Assembly: GCA_041395445.1 (NCBI GenBank)
Contig: JAWLAO010000001.1
Coordinates: 594,501 to 658,500 of the forward strand
DNA: 64,000 bases
Origin: Gammaproteobacteria bacterium
Lineage (GTDB): Bacteria > Pseudomonadota > Gammaproteobacteria > Xanthomonadales > Marinicellaceae
Direction of reading: 5' to 3'
Shown: piece after piece, positions 7,439-16,722 of the stretch
How positions within the stretch are numbered: position 1 is the first letter of the stretch
Layout: each line of letters begins with the position of its first letter
The notes under the pieces: generated by a model
The model's input: the letters and a program-made list of their open reading frames with translations, nothing else
The model's database searches: none
What the model was told of the DNA's origin: nothing
Made by a program: the position numbers and the translations under genes

Positions 7439-9310
7439 TTACTGTTCAAGTATATCCCATCGTTGATATTTTTGCTCAAGTATTTTACTAATCGTTTTAT
7501 GTTCCTGAGTGATTCTTTGTACCACATCTGCCTCTTGTTGATAAAAACCGGCTTCCATCATTTGAGCATTGATTTTTTCTAAATCAGCTTCGAGTTTTTC
7601 TATTTCCTGAGGGAGATTTTTGAGTTCGTATTGCTCATTAAAACTGAGTTTGTTTTTTGAACTTAGTTGGGTTTTAGATTTTGTAGGCTCAACTTTAGAT
7701 GGAGCTATTTGTGTTGGTTTTTCATTGTTTTCATCCGCTCTTTGTCTTAGGTAATCCTGATAACCGCCAATATATTCCTGCACTTTTCCATTGCCTTCAA
7801 AAACATAGGTCTGTGTGGCGATATTGTCGATGAAATTTCGATCATGGCTGATAATCAAAACCGTTCCGGGAAAGTCAAAAAGTTGCTCTTGCAACAAATC
7901 CAGAGTTTCTATATCCAAATCATTGGTTGGCTCATCCAGTACCAAAACATTAGCCGGTCGTGCGAACAATCGTGCTAAGAGCAAACGAGAGCGTTCACCA
8001 CCGGATAATACTTTTGCCGGAGCCATTATTTTTTGTGGGCTAAATAAGAAATCCTGCAAATAGGAAATAACGTGTTTAGGTTTTCCATTGATTAGAATCT
8101 GGTCCGTTCCAAGATTGAGATTATTGGCGACGGTGTCTTCGAGGTTAATTTGGCTTTTTAGCTGATCAAAGTAGGATATTTCCAAGCCGATTCCATGTTT
8201 AACACTGCCACTGTGTGGTGGAATCATTCCTAAAAGCATATTCACTAATGTTGTCTTGCCGACTCCATTTTTCCCGATGATTCCAATCTTATCACCTCTG
8301 CGGATTTTGGCGGAAAACCCTTCAAAAAGCACCTTATCTTCAAATCGACAACTAATGTTGTGAGCCGTAATTACTTTTTTACCAGATTGTTCAGCAACAT
8401 TCACTGTTGCTTGGGCGTTATTACCGATGGTTCTTCTTTGTCCTCTGATAAGCCGCATTTTTTTTAAATCACGAACCCTGCCCTCATTTCTTGTGCGTCT
8501 GGCTTTGATTCCCTGACGAATCCAGACCTCTTCTTTGGCGAGCTTTTTATCGAATCTTTCGTTTTCCTTTTCTTCGGCATTCAGTCGTTCATCCCGATGT
8601 ACCAGATATTTTTCATAGTCGCAGTTGTAGGTATAAATTTTCCCCCGATCCAGTTCCAGAATACTGTCAGCAAGGTTTCTCAGAAATGATCTGTCATGAG
8701 TAACAAACAAGACCGCAACCGAAAGATTCTTGATGAACTTTTCCAGCCATTCAATGGTTTCAATATCCAGATGGTTTGTTGGTTCATCCAGTAAAAGCAA
8801 GTCGGGATTTTGCACTAAAGCTCGTGCCAATACCACACGACGTTTGACTCCACCTGATAATTGATTGAAATTTTCATCACCATTGAGGTTTAATTGTGAA
8901 ATGATATTGTCAATTTTATTGAGTAAATCCCAAGAGTCATCAATAGTTAGCTTTTGTCCAATTTGGTCAATTTTATCAGTATCATTGTGTTTTAAGGCTT
9001 CATGATAGGCAATGATATTCTCACCGGGTTCACCAAGAGCTTTTGCAACTAATGCATAGACATCGTCGGTGTCTTCTGCAATGGGGACATTCTGTTCCAT
9101 CATTGAAACAGTTGCAGAGTTGTGAAGGCGAATTTCTCCATGCTCAGCAACTATTTGTCCTGAAAGCATCTTCATGAGCGTTGATTTGCCTTCGCCGTTT
9201 CGTCCTATCAAACAAACTTTGCTTCCGGGATCGATACTGAAACTCACCTGATCCAGGATTGGGTTTGCACCAAAATCCAAGGAAACATCTATAAATGAAA
9301 TGATTGCCAT
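7439..9310 (-). CDS. uup: ABC-F family ATPase Uup
   Basis: This 623-residue protein has two ABC ATPase domains and no membrane segment, the ABC-F arrangement. The first Walker A is GRNGEGKST (36-44) with signature LSGGVKRR. The second Walker A is GKNGVGKTT with signature LSGGERSR. Each domain has LLLDEPTNHLD or VLDEPTNDLD as Walker B. The inter-domain linker is highly charged, and the C-terminal ~70 residues form the coiled-coil domain (ABC_tran_CTD) that distinguishes Uup from EttA, YheS and YbiT. ABC-F proteins act on ribosomes, and Uup also affects excision of transposons in E. coli. Translation begins at an ATG 17 bases past the diguanylate cyclase stop, suggesting co-transcription. Confidence 0.88.
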   Translation of the reverse strand: MAIISFIDVSLDFGANPILDQVSFSIDPGSKVCLIGRNGEGKSTLMKMLSGQIVAEHGEIRLHNSATVSMMEQNVPIAEDTDDVYALVAKALGEPGENIIAYHEALKHNDTDKIDQIGQKLTIDDSWDLLNKIDNIISQLNLNGDENFNQLSGGVKRRVVLARALVQNPDLLLLDEPTNHLDIETIEWLEKFIKNLSVAVLFVTHDRSFLRNLADSILELDRGKIYTYNCDYEKYLVHRDERLNAEEKENERFDKKLAKEEVWIRQGIKARRTRNEGRVRDLKKMRLIRGQRRTIGNNAQATVNVAEQSGKKVITAHNISCRFEDKVLFEGFSAKIRRGDKIGIIGKNGVGKTTLVNMLLGMIPPHSGSVKHGIGLEISYFDQLKSQINLEDTVANNLNLGTDQILINGKPKHVISYLQDFLFSPQKIMAPAKVLSGGERSRLLLARLFARPANVLVLDEPTNDLDIETLDLLQEQLFDFPGTVLIISHDRNFIDNIATQTYVFEGNGKVQEYIGGYQDYLRQRADENNEKPTQIAPSKVEPTKSKTQLSSKNKLSFNEQYELKNLPQEIEKLEADLEKINAQMMEAGFYQQEADVVQRITQEHKTISKILEQKYQRWDILEQ

Positions 9311-9327
9311 ATTGAGGTTTTATTTAA

Positions 9328-10203
9328 TTAACTACGAACAGAACGAACGCAATTCCGGTTGCTGTTTTTTGCCTTATAAAGTGCTTCATCAGCCCGTTTT
9401 ATGAGGTCATCAATAGTTTTATCAATTGTCAATGACTCAGAAACTCCGGCACTAATGGTGTATTTTATCGTATTTGAGGAAGATTGATACTCATGACTCT
9501 CAATCTTTTGGCGAAAATGATCAATCGCTGAAACAGCATTCGGTAAACTGGTTCCCGGTAGTAGAATTGCAAACTCTTCTCCACCCCAACGACAAACCTT
9601 ATCGGTTGAACGAAATGAACTTTTCATGAAATTTGCCAAATCAATTAAAATCTCATCGCCAACCAAATGTCCGTATTCATCGTTGACTTGCTTAAAATAG
9701 TCAATATCAATGATTGCCAGTGAAAAAGGGCTGAAATTTTTCTTTGCGTTTATGAATTCCAGTTTAATAAAACTGGTAAAAGAGCGTCGATTGAGAATTC
9801 CTGTAAGTTCATCGGTACTTGCCTGAACTGCCAACTCTCCTTGTCGCATTTCGTTATATCGCACCCATTTTGACACTCCAATTGCCAGTAAACTATAACC
9901 AAAAACAAAAAGGAGCTTAACCGCTATCTTTACAACATCTTTGTTATATTCATAAATATGGTCGAGTGTCAAAATTAGCAGTGCAAAATATAAGAAAGCA
10001 AAGCCAATTGATGTGTAATAATAAAATCCACTTTTGTTAGTGCTATTTCTCTGTGTGATATAAATCAAATAAAATGTAGTGGCAATCAGAATAGAATTTG
10101 CCAGAACTTCGAAATATTCAATATTGCTTTTTGTTTGATAAAAGAAATAATTCAGAATAAAAAGTGCAACTGAAGTGGCAATCACCAGTAAAAATACATT
10201 CAA
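9328..10203 (-). CDS. Membrane diguanylate cyclase (GGDEF)
   Basis: This 291-residue protein has four predicted membrane segments (about 4-20, 33-50, 64-82, 92-110) and a C-terminal GGDEF domain that makes cyclic di-GMP from two GTP. The active-site loop reads GGEEF (207-211), and an RxxD inhibitory site, RSTD (198-201), sits at the standard spacing, so product inhibition is expected. LTGILNRRSF opens the domain. No sensory domain besides the membrane part is visible. The start is uncertain: the ORF begins at TTG (10203) with AAGGGG only one base away. An ATT 24 bases upstream has GGAG at better spacing, but ATT starts are very rare. A TATAAT lies upstream (10256-10261). Confidence 0.85.
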   Translation of the reverse strand: MNVFLLVIATSVALFILNYFFYQTKSNIEYFEVLANSILIATTFYLIYITQRNSTNKSGFYYYTSIGFAFLYFALLILTLDHIYEYNKDVVKIAVKLLFVFGYSLLAIGVSKWVRYNEMRQGELAVQASTDELTGILNRRSFTSFIKLEFINAKKNFSPFSLAIIDIDYFKQVNDEYGHLVGDEILIDLANFMKSSFRSTDKVCRWGGEEFAILLPGTSLPNAVSAIDHFRQKIESHEYQSSSNTIKYTISAGVSESLTIDKTIDDLIKRADEALYKAKNSNRNCVRSVRS

Positions 10204-10298
10204 TCCCCTTTTTTTCTTATTATTAATTGGTCACTCCAAAAATAGCTATTGTTATATTATAGAAATGAAAAAGTCTAATCTGTTAATTCCATTGGTAT

Positions 10299-10314
10299 TG
10301 AGACAGATGTCTCA
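10299..10314. promoter_or_regulatory. Palindrome, possible operator
   Basis: TGAGACA-GA-TGTCTCA is a perfect 7-bp inverted repeat with a 2-base spacer. It sits between arcA and the diguanylate cyclase gene, about 38 bases upstream of a minus-strand TATAAT (10256-10261). The form fits a dimeric repressor site, but no regulator can be named. It is not followed by a T-run, so it is a poor terminator. Confidence 0.35.
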
Positions 10315-10394
10315 TTAACAATTTTTCATACAATGAAACGGAAGTCATCTGTATTCATAACCAACAAGATAAAAAAGTAAAAAATATTGGAATA

Positions 10395-11642
10395 TTACCA
10401 GTTTACTTTTTCTCGATGGACAGGCATTGTCATACAGCGACACCCTCCTCCACCACGGCTGAGTTCTGCTCCTTCCATTGCAATTGCTTGTAATCTTGCA
10501 GGATCCAGGGATTTTTTGTCGGTAATGACATCACAAGCAGATATCACTTCAAAACCGGCTTTACTCAATTCGTTGAAAGTTTCCTTATTATGCATGTAAC
10601 CGATGACATGACCGGGAGCAAATGTAAAAAAGTTGGCACCACTGGTCCATTGTTCACGCTCCTGCATAAACGAACTGTTACCACCACAATTGATGAATTG
10701 AGCTTCAAGTCCCAAGGCACGCATGGCCTTTGGTAAACCTGAGTACTCAGTAATTGAATTGATATTTCCTTGGCTGCATTGCATTCTGAATACTTTACAT
10801 TTATTTGGACCAGTTACCAATGGTGGATAAACCATGAACTTATCAACATCCAGCATTGTGAAAATCATATCAAGGTGAATTGTTGCTCTGATTTTTGGCA
10901 AGTTAACAACCAAAATATCGAATTTTTCCTTATTATGCGACATTTCACGAGCCAATCGATCAATCGCTTTCGCTGAGGTTCTTTCACTAAACCCAACTAT
11001 AAGCAAGTCTTCTTTAATAACTAAGATATCACCGCCTTCCACTGTCACTTCATCAGACAACTTACGACTTCCGTCGTAATAAAAGTCATCGACTCCTAAA
11101 GCTGGATGATGTTTAAAAATATAACGCAAAAGCATTGCTTCTGTTAACCTGACTTTGTGTGCCATTGAACCAATAATCACATTCTCATAAACGCACATGA
11201 CTGCATCACGAGTAAAAAAAGCGTTTGGTAAAGGCGGAATCGCATGGCGTGACTTACTGATAAAACGCTCAAGAGTGTTTTTTTCGAGTATGGTTCCGGT
11301 GAAAAATTGTTGAGACAGGTGATATGCTTCCAGTTGCATCAAGTCGTCGACTAACTCAGGATAACCATACAAATTACAAACATCTTTGACAACTTGAAGT
11401 TTGATTTTGTCGTCTTTGAGAATATCACATAACAAATCAGAAAATTCATGAACTTTTGCAACACGACGGAGAACACCGGTCAATTGACGATGCTCTTCAA
11501 GTGCTAAATCCAGATTCAGAATGTCATCATATAAAACTTCTTGTGCTGTTGCCGGCGTCATATTTTCCATCTCAACACCCGGCTGATGAATGATTACCGT
11601 ATTCAGCCTGCCAATTTCAGAGTGAACAGAAATATTCCCCAT
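10395..11642 (-). CDS. arcA: Arginine deiminase
   Basis: This 415-residue protein hydrolyses L-arginine to citrulline and ammonia. Guanidino-modifying motifs are present: FTRD (143-146), EGGD (202-205), HLDMIFTMLD (256-265) and the C-terminal glycine-rich loop ELSRGGGGCRCMTMP. In that loop C403 aligns with the catalytic cysteine; Arg rather than His precedes it, as I recall for mycoplasma deiminases. The length matches the family. It is cytosolic. The other arginine-deiminase pathway genes (ornithine carbamoyltransferase arcB, carbamate kinase arcC, antiporter arcD) are not adjacent, so ATP production from arginine cannot be inferred. It lies 37 bases downstream of the DAHP synthase gene and may share its transcript. 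Confidence 0.9.
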   Translation of the reverse strand: MGNISVHSEIGRLNTVIIHQPGVEMENMTPATAQEVLYDDILNLDLALEEHRQLTGVLRRVAKVHEFSDLLCDILKDDKIKLQVVKDVCNLYGYPELVDDLMQLEAYHLSQQFFTGTILEKNTLERFISKSRHAIPPLPNAFFTRDAVMCVYENVIIGSMAHKVRLTEAMLLRYIFKHHPALGVDDFYYDGSRKLSDEVTVEGGDILVIKEDLLIVGFSERTSAKAIDRLAREMSHNKEKFDILVVNLPKIRATIHLDMIFTMLDVDKFMVYPPLVTGPNKCKVFRMQCSQGNINSITEYSGLPKAMRALGLEAQFINCGGNSSFMQEREQWTSGANFFTFAPGHVIGYMHNKETFNELSKAGFEVISACDVITDKKSLDPARLQAIAMEGAELSRGGGGCRCMTMPVHREKVNW

Positions 11643-11679
11643 GATAATCCCCTTATGATTTATAGTTTAATAAATTGTT

Positions 11680-13023
11680 TTATTGATTATTCGATTTACT
11701 GACAATTGCCATTGCCATTTCCAAAGATTGTTCATAATTCAACCTTGGATCCACCTGAGTTTTATAGGCCCTTTCCAAATCTTTTTCATTCAACTCTCTG
11801 GCTCCACCTAAACACTCGGTGACATTTTCACCGGTGAGCTCCAAATGCACACCACCAAGAATTGAATTCTCAGATTTGTGAATCTCCATAGCCAACTCAA
11901 CTTCTTTTTTAATTTTTTCAAATTTTCTGGTTTTGAAACCGTTGGATGTGCTTTCGGTATTTCCGTGCATTGGATCACAACACCAGATAACTCCAATTCC
12001 TTCTTCTTTCAAGATTTGAATCATATTCGGTAAGTGCTTCTCAATATTGTCAGAACCAAAACGATGAATAAGCGTTAACTTTCCTTTTTCATTGTTCGGA
12101 TTTAAAGTTTTACATAGACCAATCAAATGCTCCTTTGAAGTTTCTTTTCCAACCTTAACTCCAATTGGGTTCTGTATTCCTCTCAATAATTCAACGTGAG
12201 CGCTTTCCAACTGATTGGTTCTTAATCCAATCCAAGGAAAATGGGTGCTCAAATTAAACCAACCTTCTTGTCTAGGAACTTTGCGTGTGAGAGCTTGTTC
12301 ATAGTGCAAATGTAATGCCTCATGTGAGGTAAAAAAGTCCACTCGTGACAGATTTCCTAAGCGGCGTCCGGCAAGAGTTTCAGCAAAGTTAATGGACTCG
12401 CTAATTTTTTTCATCATATCCTGATATTCAGTGGATTGTCCTGAATGTTCAATCCATGCTAAATTCCAGTATTCCGGATGACGAATATCTGCAAAACCAC
12501 CATCAATCAAAGCTCTTACGAAATTCAATGTCATCGCTGATGATGCATGTCCTTGAATCATTCTTTCAGGATCTGGTACTCTTGATGCTTCATCAAAATT
12601 GATTTTGTTGACCAAATCGCCACGATACGAGGGTAGTTCAATTCCATCTTTGGATTCCAAATCACTGGAACGAGGTTTAGCATATTGACCTGCAAAACGT
12701 CCAATTCTTACAACCGGCTTCTTCAATCCATGAATTAAAACCAAACTCATTTGCAATAAAACTTTTAGGCGATTAGAAATAATAGGCGAGCTGCAATCTT
12801 CAAAACTTTCTGCACAGTCACCACCTTGAATTAAAAACCTCTCACCATCCTGAACTTCTGCCAGTTTCTTTTTTAGGTTAAAGATTTCCCATGAAGTGAC
12901 TAATGGTGGTAAATCACTAAGTTTTTCGATAGCTGAATTTAGTTTTGCAGCGTCCGTGTAATTTGCCTGCTGCAGAATTTGTTTATTCTTCCAGCTTTCA
13001 GGTGTCCAGTTTAATTCAGTCAT
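11680..13023 (-). CDS. 3-deoxy-7-phosphoheptulonate synthase, class II
   Basis: This 447-residue plant/mycobacterial-type (class II) DAHP synthase condenses phosphoenolpyruvate with erythrose 4-phosphate, the first step of the shikimate pathway. Family blocks seen are LPPLVTSWEI, IQGGDCAESF (Cys70, metal ligand), GHASSAMTLNF, IGLRTNQLESAH, VIWCCDPMHGNTE and GGVHLELTGENVTECLGG. It is unrelated in sequence to the AroF/G/H class I enzymes of E. coli. Its start overlaps the end of dsbB by 8 bases, so the two are likely coupled. No leader peptide or attenuator is visible. Confidence 0.92.
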   Translation of the reverse strand: MTELNWTPESWKNKQILQQANYTDAAKLNSAIEKLSDLPPLVTSWEIFNLKKKLAEVQDGERFLIQGGDCAESFEDCSSPIISNRLKVLLQMSLVLIHGLKKPVVRIGRFAGQYAKPRSSDLESKDGIELPSYRGDLVNKINFDEASRVPDPERMIQGHASSAMTLNFVRALIDGGFADIRHPEYWNLAWIEHSGQSTEYQDMMKKISESINFAETLAGRRLGNLSRVDFFTSHEALHLHYEQALTRKVPRQEGWFNLSTHFPWIGLRTNQLESAHVELLRGIQNPIGVKVGKETSKEHLIGLCKTLNPNNEKGKLTLIHRFGSDNIEKHLPNMIQILKEEGIGVIWCCDPMHGNTESTSNGFKTRKFEKIKKEVELAMEIHKSENSILGGVHLELTGENVTECLGGARELNEKDLERAYKTQVDPRLNYEQSLEMAMAIVSKSNNQ

Positions 13024-13510
13024 TTTTAATCCTCATCCAAATGATTGTGTAAATTAGAAATCCAACAAAACAAACAAAAGTCCATGCCGGCATTGATAAG
13101 CCTAGAAACTGCCAATCAATTTCAGCACATTGCCCGGAGCCGGTGAATAAATTTTTGAAAATAGTACCTATTGGAAAATTTTGAACCATGTATTCCAGTC
13201 CCGGTCCACAATCCGGGATTTCATCGGGTGGCAAATGCTGCATTCTCACATGCCATGCTGAAACAAAAGCACCCGTTAAACTGATAAGAGTGATGACAAT
13301 TCCACTGATGGTTTTCATTCTCTTTTGCGGATTAAAGATAAAAGTGATTAAAAATAGAACGCCAATTATCAAAATAATAAATCTTTGCACTAAACATAAC
13401 GGACATGGATTGAGTCCGTTAACATACTGTTCGTAGTATGCATAGGAGAGCATCAGTACGGTTGTAAAGAAAGCCAGGAAACTCAGAAATCGTGAGGATT
13501 TAATATTCAT
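13016..13510 (-). CDS. dsbB: Disulfide bond formation protein B
   Basis: This 164-residue inner-membrane protein with four membrane segments re-oxidises DsbA and passes electrons to quinone. Both periplasmic cysteine pairs are present: C36-P-L-C39 (NPCPLCLVQRF), and C101 with C128 in the second loop (PDCGPGLEYM...GSGQCAEIDW, read in parts). Spacing is close to E. coli DsbB (41/44, 104/130). It lies just after the rplQ terminator and begins at an ATG at 13510. It overlaps the DAHP synthase gene by 8 bases. There is no dsbA nearby. Confidence 0.93.
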   Translation of the reverse strand: MNIKSSRFLSFLAFFTTVLMLSYAYYEQYVNGLNPCPLCLVQRFIILIIGVLFLITFIFNPQKRMKTISGIVITLISLTGAFVSAWHVRMQHLPPDEIPDCGPGLEYMVQNFPIGTIFKNLFTGSGQCAEIDWQFLGLSMPAWTFVCFVGFLIYTIIWMRIKND

Positions 13511-13525
13511 TTCATTTTCTCTGTT

Positions 13526-13555
13526 GAAAAAAAACCCGGCTTTTGACCGGGTTTC
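13526..13555 (-). terminator. Terminator of the alpha operon
   Basis: On the minus strand, AAACCCGG-TCAAAAG-CCGGGTTT forms an 8-bp stem followed by a T-run, about 20 bases past the rplQ stop. It separates the ribosomal block from dsbB. Confidence 0.88.
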
Positions 13556-13574
13556 TAAACTAATTTAAGCAATT

Positions 13575-13964
13575 TTAGCTGTCTGAATCAGAAACCTGAT
13601 TTGGCCTTGGACGATCAACAAGTTCGACATAAGCCATAGGCGCGTTATCGCCGCTACGATAACCACACTTCAAAATTCTTAAATAACCACCGGGACGTTT
13701 TTCATATCTGCTTCCCAGCTCTTCAAATAGTTTTTTCACAACATCTTTACGACCAAGGCGTGAAAAAGCCAATCTTCTGTTTGCCACACTATCATTTTTT
13801 GAAATAGTAATCAATGGCTCAGCTACACGACGCAATTCTTTAGCTTTAGGCAATGTTGTTTTTATTAATTCATGTTCAAATAAAGAAGCAGCCATATTTT
13901 TGAACATCGCTTTGCGATGGCTACTGTTTCTATTTAACTGACGACCTGATTTTCTATGACGCAT
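13575..13964 (-). CDS. rplQ: 50S ribosomal protein L17
   Basis: This 129-residue protein opens with [20 protein letters not shown], the highly conserved L17 N-terminus, which contacts 23S rRNA near the polypeptide exit tunnel. Length is normal (E. coli 127). It is the last gene of the alpha operon, 28 bases after rpoA, and a strong terminator follows. The Ser/Asp-rich tail QVSDSDS is a little longer than usual and probably disordered. Confidence 0.97.
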   Translation of the reverse strand: MRHRKSGRQLNRNSSHRKAMFKNMAASLFEHELIKTTLPKAKELRRVAEPLITISKNDSVANRRLAFSRLGRKDVVKKLFEELGSRYEKRPGGYLRILKCGYRSGDNAPMAYVELVDRPRPNQVSDSDS

Positions 13965-13992
13965 TTTATTTCACCACTTCCTAATTATTTCG

Positions 13993-14997
13993 TTATCCCA
14001 GCAAACGCTCGACAGTTCTGATTGAAGCCGGAGGCCAGTTTTCTAATCTGACACCAAAATTCAATCCCATCTCTGCAAGCACTGCTTTAATTTCGTTCAA
14101 TGATTTCTTACCCAAATTTGGAGTTTTCAACAAGTCAACTTCAGTTCTTTGAATAAGATCACCAATATACTGAATGTTTTCTGCTTTCAAACAATTTGCA
14201 GATCTGACAGTTAATTCCAATTCATCAATTGGTTTCAACAGAATCGGATTCAGTTTTTCTTCTTCTGACTCTTCTTCAACCGGTGAAGTCATTTCAAAGT
14301 CGACAAAAACAGCCATTTGTTCAATCAAAATTCTGGCAGCTGTTTGTACAGCTTCTTCAGCAGTAATTGAACCATTGGTGTTGATATTCAAAATCAATTT
14401 ATCAAGATTTGTTCTTTGTTCGACTCGAGCATTTTCGACATCATAAGAAACACGTTTGATTGGGCAGAAACTGGCATCCAACATCAATGAACCAATTGAG
14501 CGTGTATCTTCGCTCTTCGCTGATTGAATCGCAGGCTCGTAACCAATTCCTTGCTTAACTCTCATTGTCATGTTGATAGATGCTTTACCGGCCAAGTTAC
14601 AAATAACATGGTTTGGGTTTGCAATTTCAACACCTTCTGCAACTTGAATATCACCGGCAGTGACTACTCCAGCTCCCGATTTTGACAATGACACTTCAAA
14701 ATCAGTTAAGCTGACACCTGTTACTCTAAAGGCTACACTTTTCAAGTTCAATAAAATTTCAACAACGTCTTCTTTAACATTTTCAATTGTTGAAAATTCA
14801 TGAGCAACGCCATCAATTTTTACTTCAGTGATTGCGTAACCCGGAACTGAAGAAAGCAAAATTCTTCTGAAAGCATTTCCCAGTGTATGACCAAAACCTC
14901 TTTCAAGCGGTTCAATCACAATCTCAGCACGATTGCCGGATTCTTCTTTTACTGCAACAACTTTAGGTCGCAATAACTTAGTCAAGACATCTGACAT
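13993..14997 (-). CDS. rpoA: RNA polymerase subunit alpha
   Basis: This 334-residue protein (E. coli 329) is the assembly platform of RNA polymerase. The N-terminal domain (about 1-235) has the conserved [19 protein letters not shown] block used for dimerisation and beta contact. After an acidic linker ([14 protein letters not shown]) comes the C-terminal domain (about 250-325), which binds UP elements and activators; it includes [17 protein letters not shown] and [13 protein letters not shown]. The ending [11 protein letters not shown] is typical of gammaproteobacteria. It is translated between rpsD and rplQ in the alpha operon. Confidence 0.98.
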   Translation of the reverse strand: MSDVLTKLLRPKVVAVKEESGNRAEIVIEPLERGFGHTLGNAFRRILLSSVPGYAITEVKIDGVAHEFSTIENVKEDVVEILLNLKSVAFRVTGVSLTDFEVSLSKSGAGVVTAGDIQVAEGVEIANPNHVICNLAGKASINMTMRVKQGIGYEPAIQSAKSEDTRSIGSLMLDASFCPIKRVSYDVENARVEQRTNLDKLILNINTNGSITAEEAVQTAARILIEQMAVFVDFEMTSPVEEESEEEKLNPILLKPIDELELTVRSANCLKAENIQYIGDLIQRTEVDLLKTPNLGKKSLNEIKAVLAEMGLNFGVRLENWPPASIRTVERLLG

Positions 14998-15018
14998 AAG
15001 ATATACCTCTTCAGTTAA

Positions 15019-15648
15019 TTATTTAGAATACAATTCCACGATGAGATTTTCATTAATCTCAGCTGGCAACTCATCTCTTGAAGGAACAGACTTAAAGGTT
15101 CCTGACATCGCTTTTGCATCTACTGATACCCAGTCTGCAAAAAGATTCATTTCTTGCCAAATATTTAGCGCATCTTGAATTCTAAGTTGTTTTTTTGCTT
15201 TTTCGCGAATAGAAATCACATCACCTTCTTGTACATGGTAAGAAGGAATATTACACGCTTTACCATTCACTTCGATTGCTTTATGTGAAACTAATTGCCT
15301 GGCTTCACTTCTAGTTACACCAAATCCCATTCTATAAACGACGTTATCCAGTCTAGACTCTAGAAGTTTCAACAGGTTTTCACCAGTTGCCCCTTTTTGG
15401 CGAGCCGCTTTTTTATAGTAGTTTCTGAATTGTTTTTCCAAAACACCGTAAATACGACGTACTTTTTGCTTTTCACGTAACTGTGCTGCGTAATCTGTTG
15501 GTTTTCCACGACGCATAGTTGCACCATGTTGACCCGGTAGTTGTTCCAATTTACATTTTGTTTCTACTGCACGCGCAGGAGATTTCAGCATTAAGTCTGT
15601 TCCTTCACGTCTTGCTAGTTTACAAGTTGGACCAATATATCTTGCCAT
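15019..15648 (-). CDS. rpsD: 30S ribosomal protein S4
   Basis: This 209-residue primary 16S rRNA-binding protein nucleates small-subunit assembly. It begins [19 protein letters not shown] and contains the S4 RNA-binding domain around residues 98-160 ([26 protein letters not shown]). In E. coli it is also the translational repressor of the alpha operon; I could not trace the matching pseudoknot leader upstream of rpsM here. It lies between rpsK and rpoA, with 21 bases to rpoA. Length is standard for proteobacteria. Confidence 0.97.
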   Translation of the reverse strand: MARYIGPTCKLARREGTDLMLKSPARAVETKCKLEQLPGQHGATMRRGKPTDYAAQLREKQKVRRIYGVLEKQFRNYYKKAARQKGATGENLLKLLESRLDNVVYRMGFGVTRSEARQLVSHKAIEVNGKACNIPSYHVQEGDVISIREKAKKQLRIQDALNIWQEMNLFADWVSVDAKAMSGTFKSVPSRDELPAEINENLIVELYSK

Positions 15649-15660
15649 TATTTATTCTCC

Positions 15661-16047
15661 TTACACTCTGCGTTTTTTCGATGGGCGACAACCATTATGT
15701 GGAATTGGAGTCACATCAAGGATGTTTGTTATTCTGTAACCCAAACCATGCAATGCTCGTACTGAAGATTCACGACCCGGACCAGGACCTTTAATGCGAA
15801 CTTCTAAATTTTTCAAGCCATATTCTTGAGCTTCTTTTCCCGCATTTGTTGCAGCAATCTGTGCAGCAAATGGAGTACTTTTTCTTGAACCTCTGAATCC
15901 AGCACCACCGGCAGTTGCCCATGAAAGAGCATTACCTTGTCTATCTGTAAGAGTTATAATTGTGTTATTAAATGAAGCATGAACGTGTGCAATTCCATCC
16001 ACAACGGTTCTTTTAATTTTCTTCTTGGTTTTTTGAGGTCTAGCCAT
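15661..16047 (-). CDS. rpsK: 30S ribosomal protein S11
   Basis: This 128-residue platform protein binds near the mRNA exit site. Conserved blocks are [43 protein letters not shown] (read in parts) and the basic C-terminus [12 protein letters not shown]. Asn/Gly positions for the family's isoaspartate turn are present in the C-terminal PHNGCRP. It is in the alpha operon, 19 bases after rpsM and 12 before rpsD. Confidence 0.97.
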   Translation of the reverse strand: MARPQKTKKKIKRTVVDGIAHVHASFNNTIITLTDRQGNALSWATAGGAGFRGSRKSTPFAAQIAATNAGKEAQEYGLKNLEVRIKGPGPGRESSVRALHGLGYRITNILDVTPIPHNGCRPSKKRRV

Positions 16048-16066
16048 AACTTTTCTCGTAATCTAT

Positions 16067-16423
16067 TTATTTCTTGATAGGTCTTTTCGGACCTTTTCTT
16101 GTGCGTGCATTGTTTTTGGTTTTTTGACCTCTGCAAGGCAAACCTCTTCTGTGTCTTAAACCACGATAACAGCCAAGATCCATCAAACGTTTTATATCCA
16201 TTGCAACTTCCCTGCGCAAGTCACCTTCCACAGTAAATTTTGCAACTTCACCACGAACTTTTTCCAGTGAGTCCTCATCCAAGTCTTTGACCTTGGTCGT
16301 TGGATTTATACCTGCATTTTCACAGATTTGATATGCTCTGGTTCTACCGATGCCGTAAATGCTCGTCAGACCAATCCAGGCATGTTTATAAACCGGTATA
16401 TTGACACCTGCTATACGCGCCAT
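16067..16423 (-). CDS. rpsM: 30S ribosomal protein S13
   Basis: This 118-residue head protein contacts P-site tRNA and forms intersubunit bridges. It begins [20 protein letters not shown], has a helix-two-turns-helix core and ends with the basic tail [12 protein letters not shown]. It is the first gene of the alpha operon; its own promoter lies about 100 bases upstream (16522-16550). In E. coli rpmJ separates secY from rpsM; here that gene is missing and the gap is 299 bases. Confidence 0.97.
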   Translation of the reverse strand: MARIAGVNIPVYKHAWIGLTSIYGIGRTRAYQICENAGINPTTKVKDLDEDSLEKVRGEVAKFTVEGDLRREVAMDIKRLMDLGCYRGLRHRRGLPCRGQKTKNNARTRKGPKRPIKK

Positions 16424-16521
16424 TTAACTCTCCTAATAACTTTAATTTAAACTTTTTAGCCAGTTGATTTTTCTACATACAACTTCTAGCTAAAGTGCTA
16501 CTCTGGCTCAAAAAGCCGTGC

Positions 16522-16550
16522 ATTATACGCAACAAAAGACAAACAGGCAA
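16522..16550 (-). promoter_or_regulatory. Sigma-70-type promoter of the alpha operon
   Basis: Minus strand: -35 TTGCCT (16545-16550), 17-base spacer, -10 TATAAT (16522-16527), then the GC-rich discriminator GCACGGC. A small GGCT/AGCC hairpin follows in the predicted leader (about 16503-16517). GC-rich discriminators are typical of stringently controlled ribosomal promoters. The rest of the 16424-16722 gap holds no recognisable gene. Confidence 0.75.
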
Positions 16551-16722
16551 CAAAGCCCGTGTCTTTTATCACATTTTGTTTAATAATTCTTAATTAATGA
16601 CATTACTATCAATTTCACCAATTAAAATTTTTATTTTCTCTAAATCTTATCTTAATTAACGCATTACGCACGTTGTTTAGAGTTGTTTACTAAGTAAAAA
16701 ATAAACTAATTCCTAATTGGAA

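Noticed and set aside
13016..13023. dsbB/DAHP synthase overlap as a frameshift or fusion
   Set aside because: Both proteins have complete family-typical ends; it is an ordinary 8-base overlap.
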